Source: Dermatemys mawii
Taxonomy: Eukaryota > Chordata > Testudines > Dermatemydidae
Length of the DNA: 64,000 bases
Assembly (NCBI GenBank): GCA_007922305.1
Contig: ML677365.1
Coordinates: forward strand, 17,228,448 to 17,292,447
Reading direction: 5' to 3'
The notes under the pieces were generated by a model that did no database searches, was not told the DNA's origin, and saw only the letters and a program-made list of their open reading frames with translations. The position numbers were made by a program, and so were the translations under genes. Shown piece after piece: positions 47,363 through 57,561 of the stretch (within the stretch, counting starts at the first letter, position 1; the number at the start of each line of letters is the position of its first letter).

Positions 47363-47588
47363 GGTACCAAAATCCTCTGGGGCTGTGCTGAATCAATGTA
47401 AATTTCTTGAGTGCTTAACACTGCATTGGGAGCGTTTCATGAGTAAATGTGTGTAAAATCGAACATTGCAAAACATCTCCCAATCGGTTACATGTCTGAG
47501 GACTGTAGAGAACAAGTTATTCTGCCTCACATTAAGATTAACATATGCTTCCAAACGCCAAGCCACATTCCAGGATGACCAGTGAATT

Positions 47589-47684
47589 GTAGCTGTGTCC
47601 ACACGGGCAAATTGGCATACTGCAGATTTACAACCTGGTTTGTCGGGCAGTAACTTGCCACATAGACAAGCCCTAGCAGCCAGA
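47589..47684. mobile_element. probable Harbinger-type MITE remnant
   Basis: TAGCTGTGTCCACACGGGCA and TTGCCACATAGACAAGCCC are weak inverted ends of the type seen at 44505. Only about 96 bp remain. Confidence 0.4.
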
Positions 47685-47983
47685 TTCTAGGAGCTGCGGA
47701 GCCATTGATGAAAGAACCAAGCATCCCTTCCCCCGACATAATCTTCACTGGAATGGGGAGGGAGGCACTCAGTATCTGCGGGATTGTTCATATCATAGGA
47801 AATTACCACTTCAAGAGATACTGTTGTGAATACATATATAATCTAAAAACACCATTATTTTGTTTCATCTAGTGAGCAAAATAAGTGATCATCAATTCAA
47901 AGGGTTGTAGTCTGATCTCAGTAAACATTGATGTACATCAGAAATAATTCCACTGAAGTCAATTAAGTTACAACAGTGTAAAG

Positions 47984-48171
47984 CAGAGTTGGGAAACCTG
48001 CGCCTGCAGGCCACACGTTCCCATTGGCCAGGAATGATGAACCTTAGCCAATGGGAGCTGCGGATGGCCGTGCTTGAGGACTGTCGATGTAAACAAACTG
48101 TCTCACAGCCCGCCAGCGGATTACCCTGATGGGCTGCATGCAGTTCAGGGGCCGCAGGTTGCCCACCACTG
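47984..48171. mobile_element. hAT-type MITE, 188 bp
   Basis: A perfect 8-bp duplication GTGTAAAG flanks it (47976-47983, 48172-48179). Inverted ends are CAGAGTTGGGAAACCTGCG and CGCAGGTTGCCCACCACTG. The interior has the inverted CCCATTGGCCAGGAAT and TTAGCCAATGGGAGCTG. No coding capacity. Confidence 0.9.
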
Positions 48172-48188
48172 GTGTAAAGCCTACATCA

Positions 48189-48260
48189 TGGTGCAAATCA
48201 GTCTAGCCCCATTGACTTCAAATGCGCTACACCCATTTACAGCAGCTGAGGATCTGGCCC
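48189..48260. repeat. type A palindromic repeat
   Basis: GGTGCAAATCAGTCTAGCCC, CCATTGACTTCAAATG and CAGCTGAGGATCTGGCCCA. The hAT MITE at 47984 lies beside it and may have split a longer copy, since TCCACTGAAGTCAATTAAG precedes the MITE. Confidence 0.55.
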
Positions 48261-50344
48261 ATAAAGAGCTTGCGTCTGTACTACATTGCGAGTTGGGCAA
48301 GCATTTGCAACTGTGCCAAGGGAATGTAAAACCAACTGTTTTTGAATTTGTTCTACTCTGCACTCACTTTCCACAGATGCCAATGACTATACAAACTGCA
48401 TGACAGCGGGGAACCAGGCTGACATTTTGAAGTGTGTATGTGTCCATAAGCTGCACATAAAAGACACATGGAAAGGGTTTTTCCAAACAGAAAATTGGGT
48501 TCTCAAGTTTGCTTATATATATATGTGCTAATCTCGAATGGATTTGAAAATAGCAGACAATGTCTTCAGATATTGTCTGATGTCCACCTGTTAGGAAAAT
48601 GCTAAAGATATTACACAACCCTTGGAAAATCAAGGGACAAAAAGGGAGAAAGAGCAGCACATATTAAAATATGTAACTAATCTAATATTTCATTCATGGT
48701 GAGATGCTGAAGAATTAGCCATTCACTTGAGACTGTCCAAATGCAGGAAGGGTAGCTGCTATGTGAAAGTGATATGCTGTAAAAGACTTTGCTCTCCAAA
48801 TCCTTTTGAAGCGTGTGCTTGATTCGACAGAACTGTTATTATAAATGAAAACCACTTAACATAAATCTTGTGCAAAGAGTCACTAATTGTACACACAAAT
48901 GTTTGTGATCAAATTACATTTTAGAAACCCTATTAAATATTCATATATAATAAGTAGGTTAAGTGTGCACATACTGTGTACCACACTGGACTACCTCTCT
49001 CCACTTTAATTAAAAGTTTGAAAATGCCCCAAAACAAATAGTTATAATGAGCTGAGCAATGAAATAAGCATTACTCCAAATACTCCCAGAACACTAAGAA
49101 TCAGACTGTGTGTCTCTGGACAGTTGAAGAAAGAAGGGTTTTGTATTTCCCTGTGCAAATTAAAATACCAAGTCCTGAGCTATGCGCTTGTGGGCTAATG
49201 AAATATTTACTTAGGACACTATAAAATGGAAATAATAAGTGTAAGTAATTTCTGAAATATTTGAGTCTACACATTTCTAACTATGCTGTCACTAGTGCTT
49301 TATTAGAAAAGAAATCTTTGAATGACTTTTAGAGTTCAGACAGTCTATATCTTCAAATCCCCTTGGGGTAAAAGTACAATTGTTAAAAGGAGGTCAAGGC
49401 GGAAGAGAGCGATTTTTTAACGTGCAAGTCTGATCATCTGTTAAGTATACCGGTATATATTATGAATTTATTAACTTTACAGATCTGCCTTTGAGAACAA
49501 GCCCATTAAAGCTATAAGACAGTTTAATTTTTTCGGATATGTTAATCCACAGCTGCACAGTCAGTTCAGGCACACTGATGAAAAGACCCTCTTGACCAAG
49601 CCATTGTTAGCTGCATAAAATGGGTGACAGTCTTCATTGCATCCAAGCTCTGCTTGGTGCAGAGGAGGGAAGATGGTGGAGGGGCATCAAGAAGCTGATT
49701 TCAGCTCCCAGAATCTATGCTGCCCAGCCTCAGCATTAGTTATAGCAGCCCAGGTGCTGCTCTAGGCTGCTGATGACAGGTCCATAAACTACACGATATC
49801 AATGAAGAACAGAAGTGGTAGGACTCTGCTCCACCACAATCCTGGCCCCACTGCCACACTTCTTCCTTGATGGTGGTCTAAGGAGACAGGTGGTGCAGGA
49901 GCCAGAACTCCTAAAACTAGTTAAAACTAGTTTAAAAAGTTAGTTTCATCAAGGCAGGCTCCCCTCCTCCCCAAGCGGAATTCTTTCCTGGTTGTGGCAG
50001 AGAGAGTTGGCCATGTTGTATTGCCTGAATGGAACAAAGTGAACAGATCTGACCGCAGAATCTGGAATCTTATTTTTCCATATTAAGAAGATCAGAACTG
50101 ACACAGTGGCTTAGACCGTTGAGATTCATCTACTATATTCCAGCAAACATCACCAGCAATGATGAGTTACACACCTCTCACCATAATGTACCTAGCCATT
50201 GTGCAACAATATAAAAACAAGGGGGGAAAAGACATCGTTTCTGATCCCTGCATTTGAGCAGCTTTCCTCCCAAAGCATATTTGATCACCACACTAACTTG
50301 CATAATTTATAAACATTCACAGAGAAATTATTAATTTAACATTT
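48261..50344. other. unannotated AT-rich sequence
   Basis: No gene or transposon with usable ends; short repeats of AAAACTAGTT at about 49914-49935. Confidence 0.5.
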
Positions 50345-50455
50345 ATATTGTGGTAGCATCCAGAGACCTCAGTTCATCAGGGCCCCATTGTGCTATACAA
50401 ACAAGCTATGCACCAATGAGCTTACAATCAAAGAATTTAAAATCTAAAAGACATG
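50345..50455 (+). mobile_element. MIR-like/CORE-SINE fragment
   Basis: TTGTGGTAGCATCCAGAGAC, then AGGGCCCCATTGTGCTATAC and GAGCTTACAATC match the unit seen at 14016 and 54560. Confidence 0.5.
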
Positions 50456-50499
50456 CACTTCTTTCCTGGTAGAATATTATTTCTACCTATTCTCTAGCT

Positions 50500-50820
50500 C
50501 AGGGGTCTCCAAACTTTGAGACGAGGGCCATATTAGATTTTTGAAGGGGCTTCGCAGGCCGAAGCGACTGTGAAAAAATTCAATATATACAAATATATGC
50601 AAAATCCTCCCCCCTTTGCTCCTCCGGCCTCTGCTGTGCCCCCACTTTACTCCTCTGGCCGCTGTGTCACTCATCCCTATGCACATGGGTCCACCGGCAG
50701 CAGCTTGTGGGCAGGAGGGTGTCAGCAGCGGCTTCTCTGCGTGCCTGCTCAGCTGGAGGGCCGGACAAATCGAAGCTGCGGGCCAGATTCGGCCCCTGGG
50801 CCGTAGTTTGGAGACCCCTG
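50500..50820. mobile_element. hAT-type MITE, 321 bp
   Basis: Inverted ends CAGGGGTCTCCAAACTTTGA and GTAGTTTGGAGACCCCTG are nearly perfect. The 8-bp flanks are CTCTAGCT (50492-50499) and CTCCAGCT (50821-50828). The interior is GC-rich and non-coding; the overlapping frames of 77-129 codons on both strands are shadows. Confidence 0.9.
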
Positions 50821-50828
50821 CTCCAGCT

Positions 50829-52615
50829 ACAAAGATTTGGTTACTGTAAAGATAATGAACACCAATTTTCATTGGTAGACTCCCTTTATGAACAAGAGAC
50901 TGTGGAAATAATGTATATGATTATGATGAAACAAAATCTATAGACCCCTCCACGTTAAATAAATCACCTCCATTTTTCATGAGACTTTTCATCTTATTAT
51001 CTTTTCTGCAATGCAATGTAGCGAATAAGTCGACCTCATTTATCTCAGGCACTGGTTATGTCTCCCATTGTTTAGATTACAGAACAATTTACTTGTAAAC
51101 CTCTATTTTTAAAACACTCATAACTTTCCAAAATATTTACCTTTTAGACTGAGAATTCCCATGCTTTATCTCTGCCTAACGATTTGGAGGTTTTCTTGTT
51201 TCGGCAAATCCATGTTTTTGATTTATGGAAGAATGGGGGGCAGGGAGAGGGAGACCCTCGCTTCTCCCATTGAACCTCTGCCTGTAAATAGCCCATAGTG
51301 AGAAATGTCAGAATGGTTAGGGGGGAAAAATTAGGTAACATAAAAGTTACAAGTTATGAAAATTACTTCTGAGCATGCTCATTAGGCAACTGCTAAGGTT
51401 TTTACAGATCTTAAGCCCTGATCACTTTGAATTAGATTCCAACCCAGCTGATCTTCCCAATGATTTCAATGACTTTGGATCAGGCCCGGTATGATATCAC
51501 TTCATCTTTTCTGCTCCATCTGACAGACTCACATTCTGTCACTGGGACAATTTACATAAGGGAGACTTGCGAGCCATATGATGGCATCCACCCATTTTAA
51601 ACAGAACTTTCAAATGCAATCAATAGGGAGGTTTGTTAAGAAATGGATGGCAAAACAACTTTCTGTCCTGAGGCAGGGAAAGCACCCATTATACACTGGG
51701 GAATGCGGCTCATCACCTTGCATAGTCGGGGGACTACAAGATGGTACCATTCTGCTTTGGCAGAGTTTTACTTATTTAGTATTCACTTTCTGCAGGGCGG
51801 TAGATAATCTGGCCTATCAGCCTTAGCCTATGTCAGGAATAAGTAAGGATCCCAAAGGATTTGGCCCTTAGAAAAAGCACACAAGGACCATTCTGTGGGG
51901 AAATGCCTGATCCATGATCCTGTTCAAACTTCCCAGGGCAAATCTCAGATTTGCACATGGTTATTACATTGTCCTTGAAAGTTTCAGTTTCTAAGTCATG
52001 TAAATTGTTTCCTCAATGATCCTTCACTCAGGACACAAGACTCTTTCATTCATTTGTATGCTGTTGGCTTTGTGAAAACACTGCTGGCTTGGCGGTTATG
52101 TGAAATGGACTCATTCATCACTGAATGTGGTGATGGCGATACCGGCACTCTTTTTTTATGTAGGATGCCTTGCAGCTGTCTGATGAGACAGATTTTTAGT
52201 TTCTCTGGCAAATCTTCATTGGAAGCACAATGCTAGGGATGAAAGGTCAGTTTTATTTAATGGATAAAAAACAATGAGTAGCAGATTAAACTAGCTTTCT
52301 GGTAAATGGAGCCATTACTTTCCAGTAAATAGTGTCACAAATTACTTGATGAATAACATAAGTTGTAAGATAAAGAAGATACTCATTAAGTGATGGAAAA
52401 TTAGGTATCTCTGAAAACTCAAATATGTCTTTAGTTTTCTTTTCCCTATGATCTAGTCCTTGAAACATTTACCAGCAGGTCATTTTAGCTAGGCTAACTA
52501 ATGGAAACAATGGACAATTTTCAGCTATAAAGCACGTCTGTAAAAATAGTACAGTTTAAGCAGTCTCCTTTTTCAAACTTCTTTTTAGGCATTTGGAGTG
52601 ATGCAAAATATGAAA
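50829..52615. other. unannotated sequence
   Basis: About 51421-51495 has a worn palindromic piece (CAATGATTTCAATGACTTTG). No gene. Confidence 0.45.
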
Positions 52616-52685
52616 CTCCCTTATTCAAGTAGCCCTTTGAAATCAGTGGGGTTATTTGCATGATTAAGGGCTGCAGAATCAGGTC
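52616..52685. repeat. partial type C palindromic repeat
   Basis: CTCCCTTATTCAAGTAGCCC, TTTGAAATCAGTGGGG and AAGGGCTGCAGAATCAGG. Confidence 0.4.
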
Positions 52686-54559
52686 AAAATAATAAAATAT
52701 ATGTCTGGTCAGTAACTTTCAAATAAATTCAAATGAGAGAAGGGTAAATACTGGAAAACATTTGTGAGCAGTTGTTGAAACTCTGAAAAACTGTTTAGTT
52801 CAGCAATGTTTGTGGTCCTTTTTCTTCAGTTTTCCACAAACGTGTGCACATGGGTTTCTGCTAGCCCAAACAGTTGGGCAATCAATAGTTGTTCTCTGGG
52901 TGAATACCTGTATTCACATGCAAACAATATCATCTGCACAGATGCATATTTCCTCTTTGAGCCAGAGGTACCCACCCCCTCTGTATATAATGTTTCAATC
53001 ATCCAATCAGGGAGTAGAAACAAGAGACACGCCATGTGACTTAGGAAGCCATTCACACACCAGGGATGTAGCAAATAGTCAAAGATGTAGTTAAAGAGTT
53101 CACAAGTTAGTGATAAGCCAAAATATTGTTGCCTGTTGGCCAATTTTGAGGCCTGGTGTTAGGTCAGTTTCTATTGTTGCAGAAGTCAGTGACATGAAGA
53201 GAGGCCCAGTGCATTTTATTTACATTAAGGACATATACTATTTAGACTATGTACATAAGCACTGTTGATTTTAAACAAAGGTGGTGACAACTGGATATAT
53301 GATACTCCAGAAAATTCAGTTCAGTCACCACTGCCCTGTCACCAAAGAACAGCTGTTTCCATTACGGTGTCCCACTTGAGTCTATAAGTGCTTTAGAAAG
53401 TTCTGTTCCATTTTGAACACTAGATGATTTGGAAGGATCTGTCCTTTGTACTAGCTTCTGGGCTGTGTACCTGGGAGACCCCAGTCCAAACCCATAACAT
53501 CTCCACTGCCATAATCATGTGTTTGCATATTGTGATTGATTAACAGTTCTGAACAAATGCATCATCATAATAAAATTCTGTTCATGAAACATTCACAAAC
53601 TGCTGAAAGGGGTACTTTTACTTGGTAAATTGTTCACTACAAATAATTTTCTAGATTCTCCTATCTCTTATTTGGAGGATCAATAGAACTGAATATCAGA
53701 AAATACTGCAAATGAGATGCAAAGAACGCAGACCCAACAAACAGATATTTATATAATGTCATTTAAGGTTTCAGCCCAAAGAGAATGTGGAAAAAACAAC
53801 ACAGCAATTCCTTATAAACATCACTTATCTTATGTCCTCATCTAGAATGTGGTACAAATTCATTTTCTAAATTATTTTCAAGGACGGAGGGGAATGAGCC
53901 TCAAAAATACATATTATACTATTATAATTCATTTGGAGTTTAGCTGCATAAATCAGATTTGTAAAAACATTTTCCTCCAAACTGGCCTGTTATAAGAGCC
54001 CCATCTTGCCTAAGTAGCTACACACAGATCACAGGAAAAGGGTGTCTACTATTATTAATTTTTTCTCTCTGGTTGCAATAAAGCTCTTCTGTTTATTTTT
54101 TGCTTTGGATAATGTGATTATGTTTTGTCCTACAGTGCTGTTGTTGGCTTCTGGGTCACCAGGACGTATTGCCCTCAGTCAATGTACAATGCATTTGACT
54201 CAGCATCCAAAGTGACTCTCTCTGCATCATCTCAAAATCTAACTTGAGCTTGAGGATCTAAAAGTGATAGAAGGCCCTCCAACTTCTCTTTTTTTTTGTT
54301 ACTGGCACCTGCAATACGCAGAGATTCCCACACGTCTGGTTCAGCTGATAGTTAGTCAGGCCACCATTCAAATACCACACAATTCTTTCGAAGCAACTTG
54401 GAAAGCTTTCCCAACTCCTCAGCAGTGCCCAGACATTCCCAACCTGGATTCTGCAGATGCCATTTGACTTTCCATCCCTTCCATCTACATTATTTATTTT
54501 GGTTAATTAGTTTTAGCCTCAGTGTCAGCATTCAAAAGACAGTCTCTGTATTTTAGCAT
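52686..54559. other. unannotated sequence
   Basis: No gene. It contains the first copy of a 38-bp duplication (54006-54043). Confidence 0.5.
54006..54043 (+). repeat. 38-bp direct repeat, copy 1
   Basis: Begins TTGCCTAAGTAGCTACACAC. It matches 57171-57208 at 37 of 38 positions; copy 2 ends exactly where the Harbinger sequence starts. Confidence 0.9.
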
Positions 54560-54720
54560 CCCATTGATCCATTATTATCTGTATTACAGTGGGATCGTTG
54601 GGCTTTGCACTGGAAAAACAGATAGTGAGACACAATGAAGAGTTTACAATCTAGAGAGGAGAGAAGTAGTATTCTAATTGCTATTTTACAGATAGAGATC
54701 TGAGGGGCAGAAAGAATAGG
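54560..54720 (+). mobile_element. MIR-like/CORE-SINE fragment
   Basis: TTATCTGTATTACAGTGGGA, TTGGGCTTTGCACTGGAAAA, GAGTTTACAATCTAGA and TTTTACAGATAGAGATCTGA are in the same order as the unit at 50345 plus a MIR-type 3' core. Confidence 0.5.
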
Positions 54721-54838
54721 GGGCCATAATATTCCAAAGCACTTAACAGGTGCTTAACTTTAAGCATGTGCTTAAATCCCATTGATCTCAAAGTTTGAAG
54801 TTAAGCAGGAGTTTAAGTGCTGCCATCAATCAGGGCCT
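54721..54838. repeat. palindromic ancient repeat (type C)
   Basis: CAAAGCACTTAACAGGTGCT and GGAGTTTAAGTGCTGCCATC are inverted around TCCCATTGATCTCAAAG. Confidence 0.55.
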
Positions 54839-55119
54839 AAGTGGAAAAAAAAAAGAAGTCAACCAAGAAGTTCAAAGTACATTCCTCACTCATTGTCAAA
54901 GGAAAAGCCCTCATGGGTAGAGTCACTGTCAGAAGTTATAAATATGGATTTAATAAAGATCCTCCATCTCTGGACTGTTTGGATTCTAAGAAGGCAGAAA
55001 AACTGAATGAGATGTTAGAGATCCCCAGAATTGGTCTGGGTAGCCCTGAAAGACTTTGGGGAAACTGGCAGTCTGTTACATCAGTGTCACCACTGGAGTT
55101 ACAAACTGTGATTCATCTG

Positions 55120-55525
55120 TACATACATTTTACCTGCTTTCACCTCTCAGTAACTCTTCTTTCCTTTTTAGCTAATAAACCTATTGTTAATTTACTATAG
55201 AATTGGCTGCCAGCTTTGTCTTTGGTGTAAGATCCAGAGAACCAATTGATCTAAGTGACTGATCTTTTGAGACTGGGAGCAACCTGATGTGGTGTTATTT
55301 TTGGTTTAATTGACAATCATAACAAAGTTCAGTTTGCCTAGGTGGCAAGCTAGACTGGAGAGCTTAAGGGGACTGTCTGTGACTCCTTGCTAAGACTGGT
55401 ATAGTGATCCAGGAGTTTGCATTTGTTACTGGCTTGATGAAATCTAATTATAGAACACACCACCAGTATGGGGTGGGGGTCTGCCCTTGTTTTCTGACAG
55501 TGTGCCCTGAGAAGGGCACTCACAG
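55120..55525 (+). repeat. possible dispersed repeat, LTR-like
   Basis: This block has an AATAAA at about 55174-55179, then TTGTCTTTGGTGTAAGATCC, TGGCAAGCTAGACTGGAGAG and GGGACTGTCTGTGACTCC. It looks to me like a repeat family of turtle genomes, perhaps the 3' part of an LTR, but I see no TG..CA ends, primer-binding site or target duplication. The overlapping 119-codon frame (54841-55200) has no family motif. Confidence 0.3.
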
Positions 55526-56413
55526 TTGTATTGTGTTATTAGGTGGATCATTTCAGTACTTATGAAGAACAAATGAAAAGGTGCTCACTGGGCTTGTGCC
55601 AGAACTGCAGCACTATTAGTTTAATTTGACTTGGATACATTTGAACAGATTCAGATCTCCAGGCAGGAAGGTTCCCATCAGAGGCCTTCCTTGCTCTTGA
55701 TTTGTGTGCATGCTTCTAACTCTTGCTGTGGCTGCGGCTGCCAAAAGGAAAGCCAGTTGTACATTTCACTCAGCCTTGCATAAATAAAAACATCATTAAG
55801 TGCTATTTAAAATATGTTACATGTAACAAATTGGTATTAAATCTTTCACAATTTATTACATCTGACAATATTATTAAATGTGGTCTATACTTTAAATCAA
55901 GAACACATTTCCTGGAGGTGTGTGAATTTGAAACTACTTTTACCCATATTTATGTTCCCATTTCCATTAGGAAGTTCTCTTCTGTTTTATTGCTTGTCTG
56001 TCTTGAAGAGTGGCTACAGTATATATTTCAGTCAAATGGCATATTTCTCCCTGCTGCCACCATATGAAAAATGCTTATTTCTCATTGAAAATGCCATGTT
56101 GTATTGATTACCAATCTCAATAAACACATTATATGAGCTTTCACTGGTTCTGTGCTTTCAAAAAAGTCATTTGAAGATAGTATAATGTGAACAATACTGC
56201 TTTGCCATTCTTGCTGGTCAAAGTCTTTTGGTGAAACTGTTAATGTTCTCCTCTAAAAACCTAACACATAATTATAGACATCGATAAATTTAAAAAGGGG
56301 CACACTCTAAAGAGCTGTCATGCAGCACAGAGTTTTACAAATTCCAGATGTCCTGGTATGATGCAGAGATATGCATTAATCTATGGACCACGAAGGACAC
56401 AAATGTAGCGTCT
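55526..56413. other. unannotated sequence
   Basis: A 114-codon plus frame (55723-56067) is hydrophobic and AT-rich but carries no motif. Nothing supported. Confidence 0.45.
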
Positions 56414-56705
56414 GGATATGTCTACACTGCAAAGAGAAACCAGCAGCACCAAGTCCCAGAGCCTGGATCCAGTGATGCGGGCTTTCAGGGTTGGGGCTGC
56501 AGGGCTAAAAGTAGCAGTGTGGATGATCCCACTTGGGCTGGAATCCAGGCTCTGAGACTTCCCCCCTACACTGGATTTCAGAGCCTAGGCTCCAGCCCGA
56601 GTGGGAACATCTACACTGCTATTTTGAGCCCCGCAAGCCCAAGTCAATTGACCCAGGCACTGAGAATTGGCATTGCTGTTTTTTCTATGAAGTGTAGACA
56701 TACCC
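56414..56705. mobile_element. fold-back MITE, Harbinger-type ends
   Basis: GGATATGTCTACACTGCAAA and GAAGTGTAGACATACCC are inverted ends. The whole body is a worn palindrome: GGGCTAAAAGTAGCAGTGTG pairs with CTACACTGCTATTTTGAGCC, and GGAATCCAGGCTCTGAGAC pairs with TTTCAGAGCCTAGGCTCC. No coding capacity and no clear target duplication. Confidence 0.75.
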
Positions 56706-56860
56706 ATGTGTCACACATCTACCCCCTTTAAACGCAAAGGGATCCACTGTTTTTTATTTGTTTCCTGTTGCTTTCAACAGAATTTAGCGAAAGAAATTAG
56801 AAGCAAGAGGAAGGAGCAATCATGTAGGCTAAGGGCATCTGCTATTCAGTTAATGCTAAT

Positions 56861-56942
56861 GGGCCAGACCTTCAGCTGGTGCAATCAGGGTAGCCCTGTT
56901 GTTTTCACATTGGGTGTATTGTCACCAGCTAAGGGTCAGGTC
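56861..56942. repeat. palindromic ancient repeat (type A)
   Basis: GGGCCAGACCTTCAGCTGGT and CACCAGCTAAGGGTCAGG are inverted. Confidence 0.6.
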
Positions 56943-57170
56943 TAATGAGACTACTAGCCTCAGAAAACTAAAACAGAACCCCAAATAGCAACAGGAATAT
57001 GTTTTCTGGGAATGAGGAAAGATTCAAATCAGATTTCTCTGCTAGCATAGCACCTTGGGCTGTGGTCATATCAGACTACGCAAGCTAAGCAGAGAATCAT
57101 GTTAGAACAGTATAGTATGGGAACAGCTAGGATCTAAAGAAAGTGGTAGTGGTGATTCAACAAGTGGCTT

Positions 57171-57208
57171 TTGCCTAAGTAGCTACACACAGATCACAGA
57201 AAAAGGGT
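57171..57208 (+). repeat. 38-bp direct repeat, copy 2
   Basis: A copy of 54006-54043 with one change (A for G near the right end), directly left of the Harbinger terminus. Confidence 0.9.
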
Positions 57209-57561
57209 CTATAGTACAAGTTTAGGTTGACTGTAGCAGCATTAAATCGATATAACCCTACACCTGTCTTCATGACGAAGCCATTTTTGTTGACATAAAG
57301 GGCTCTTAAAGTCGATTTCTGTACTCCTCCTCGACAAGGGGAGCAGCACTGAAATCGACATCTTCGGGTCGATCTTGAGCTACTGAGGACACAATTCGAT
57401 GGTACTGGCCTCCAGGAGCTATCCCATAATGCTCCATTGTGACACTCTGGACAGCATTCTCAACTCGGATGCACTGGCCAGGTACACAAGAAAAGCCTTG
57501 GGAACATTTAAATTTCATTTCCTGTATGGCCAGAGTGGTGAGCTCACCTGCACAGGTTGCC

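Noticed and set aside
54841..55200. 119-codon Lys-rich frame as a host exon
   Set aside because: No domain or splice context, and its second half runs into a probable dispersed repeat.
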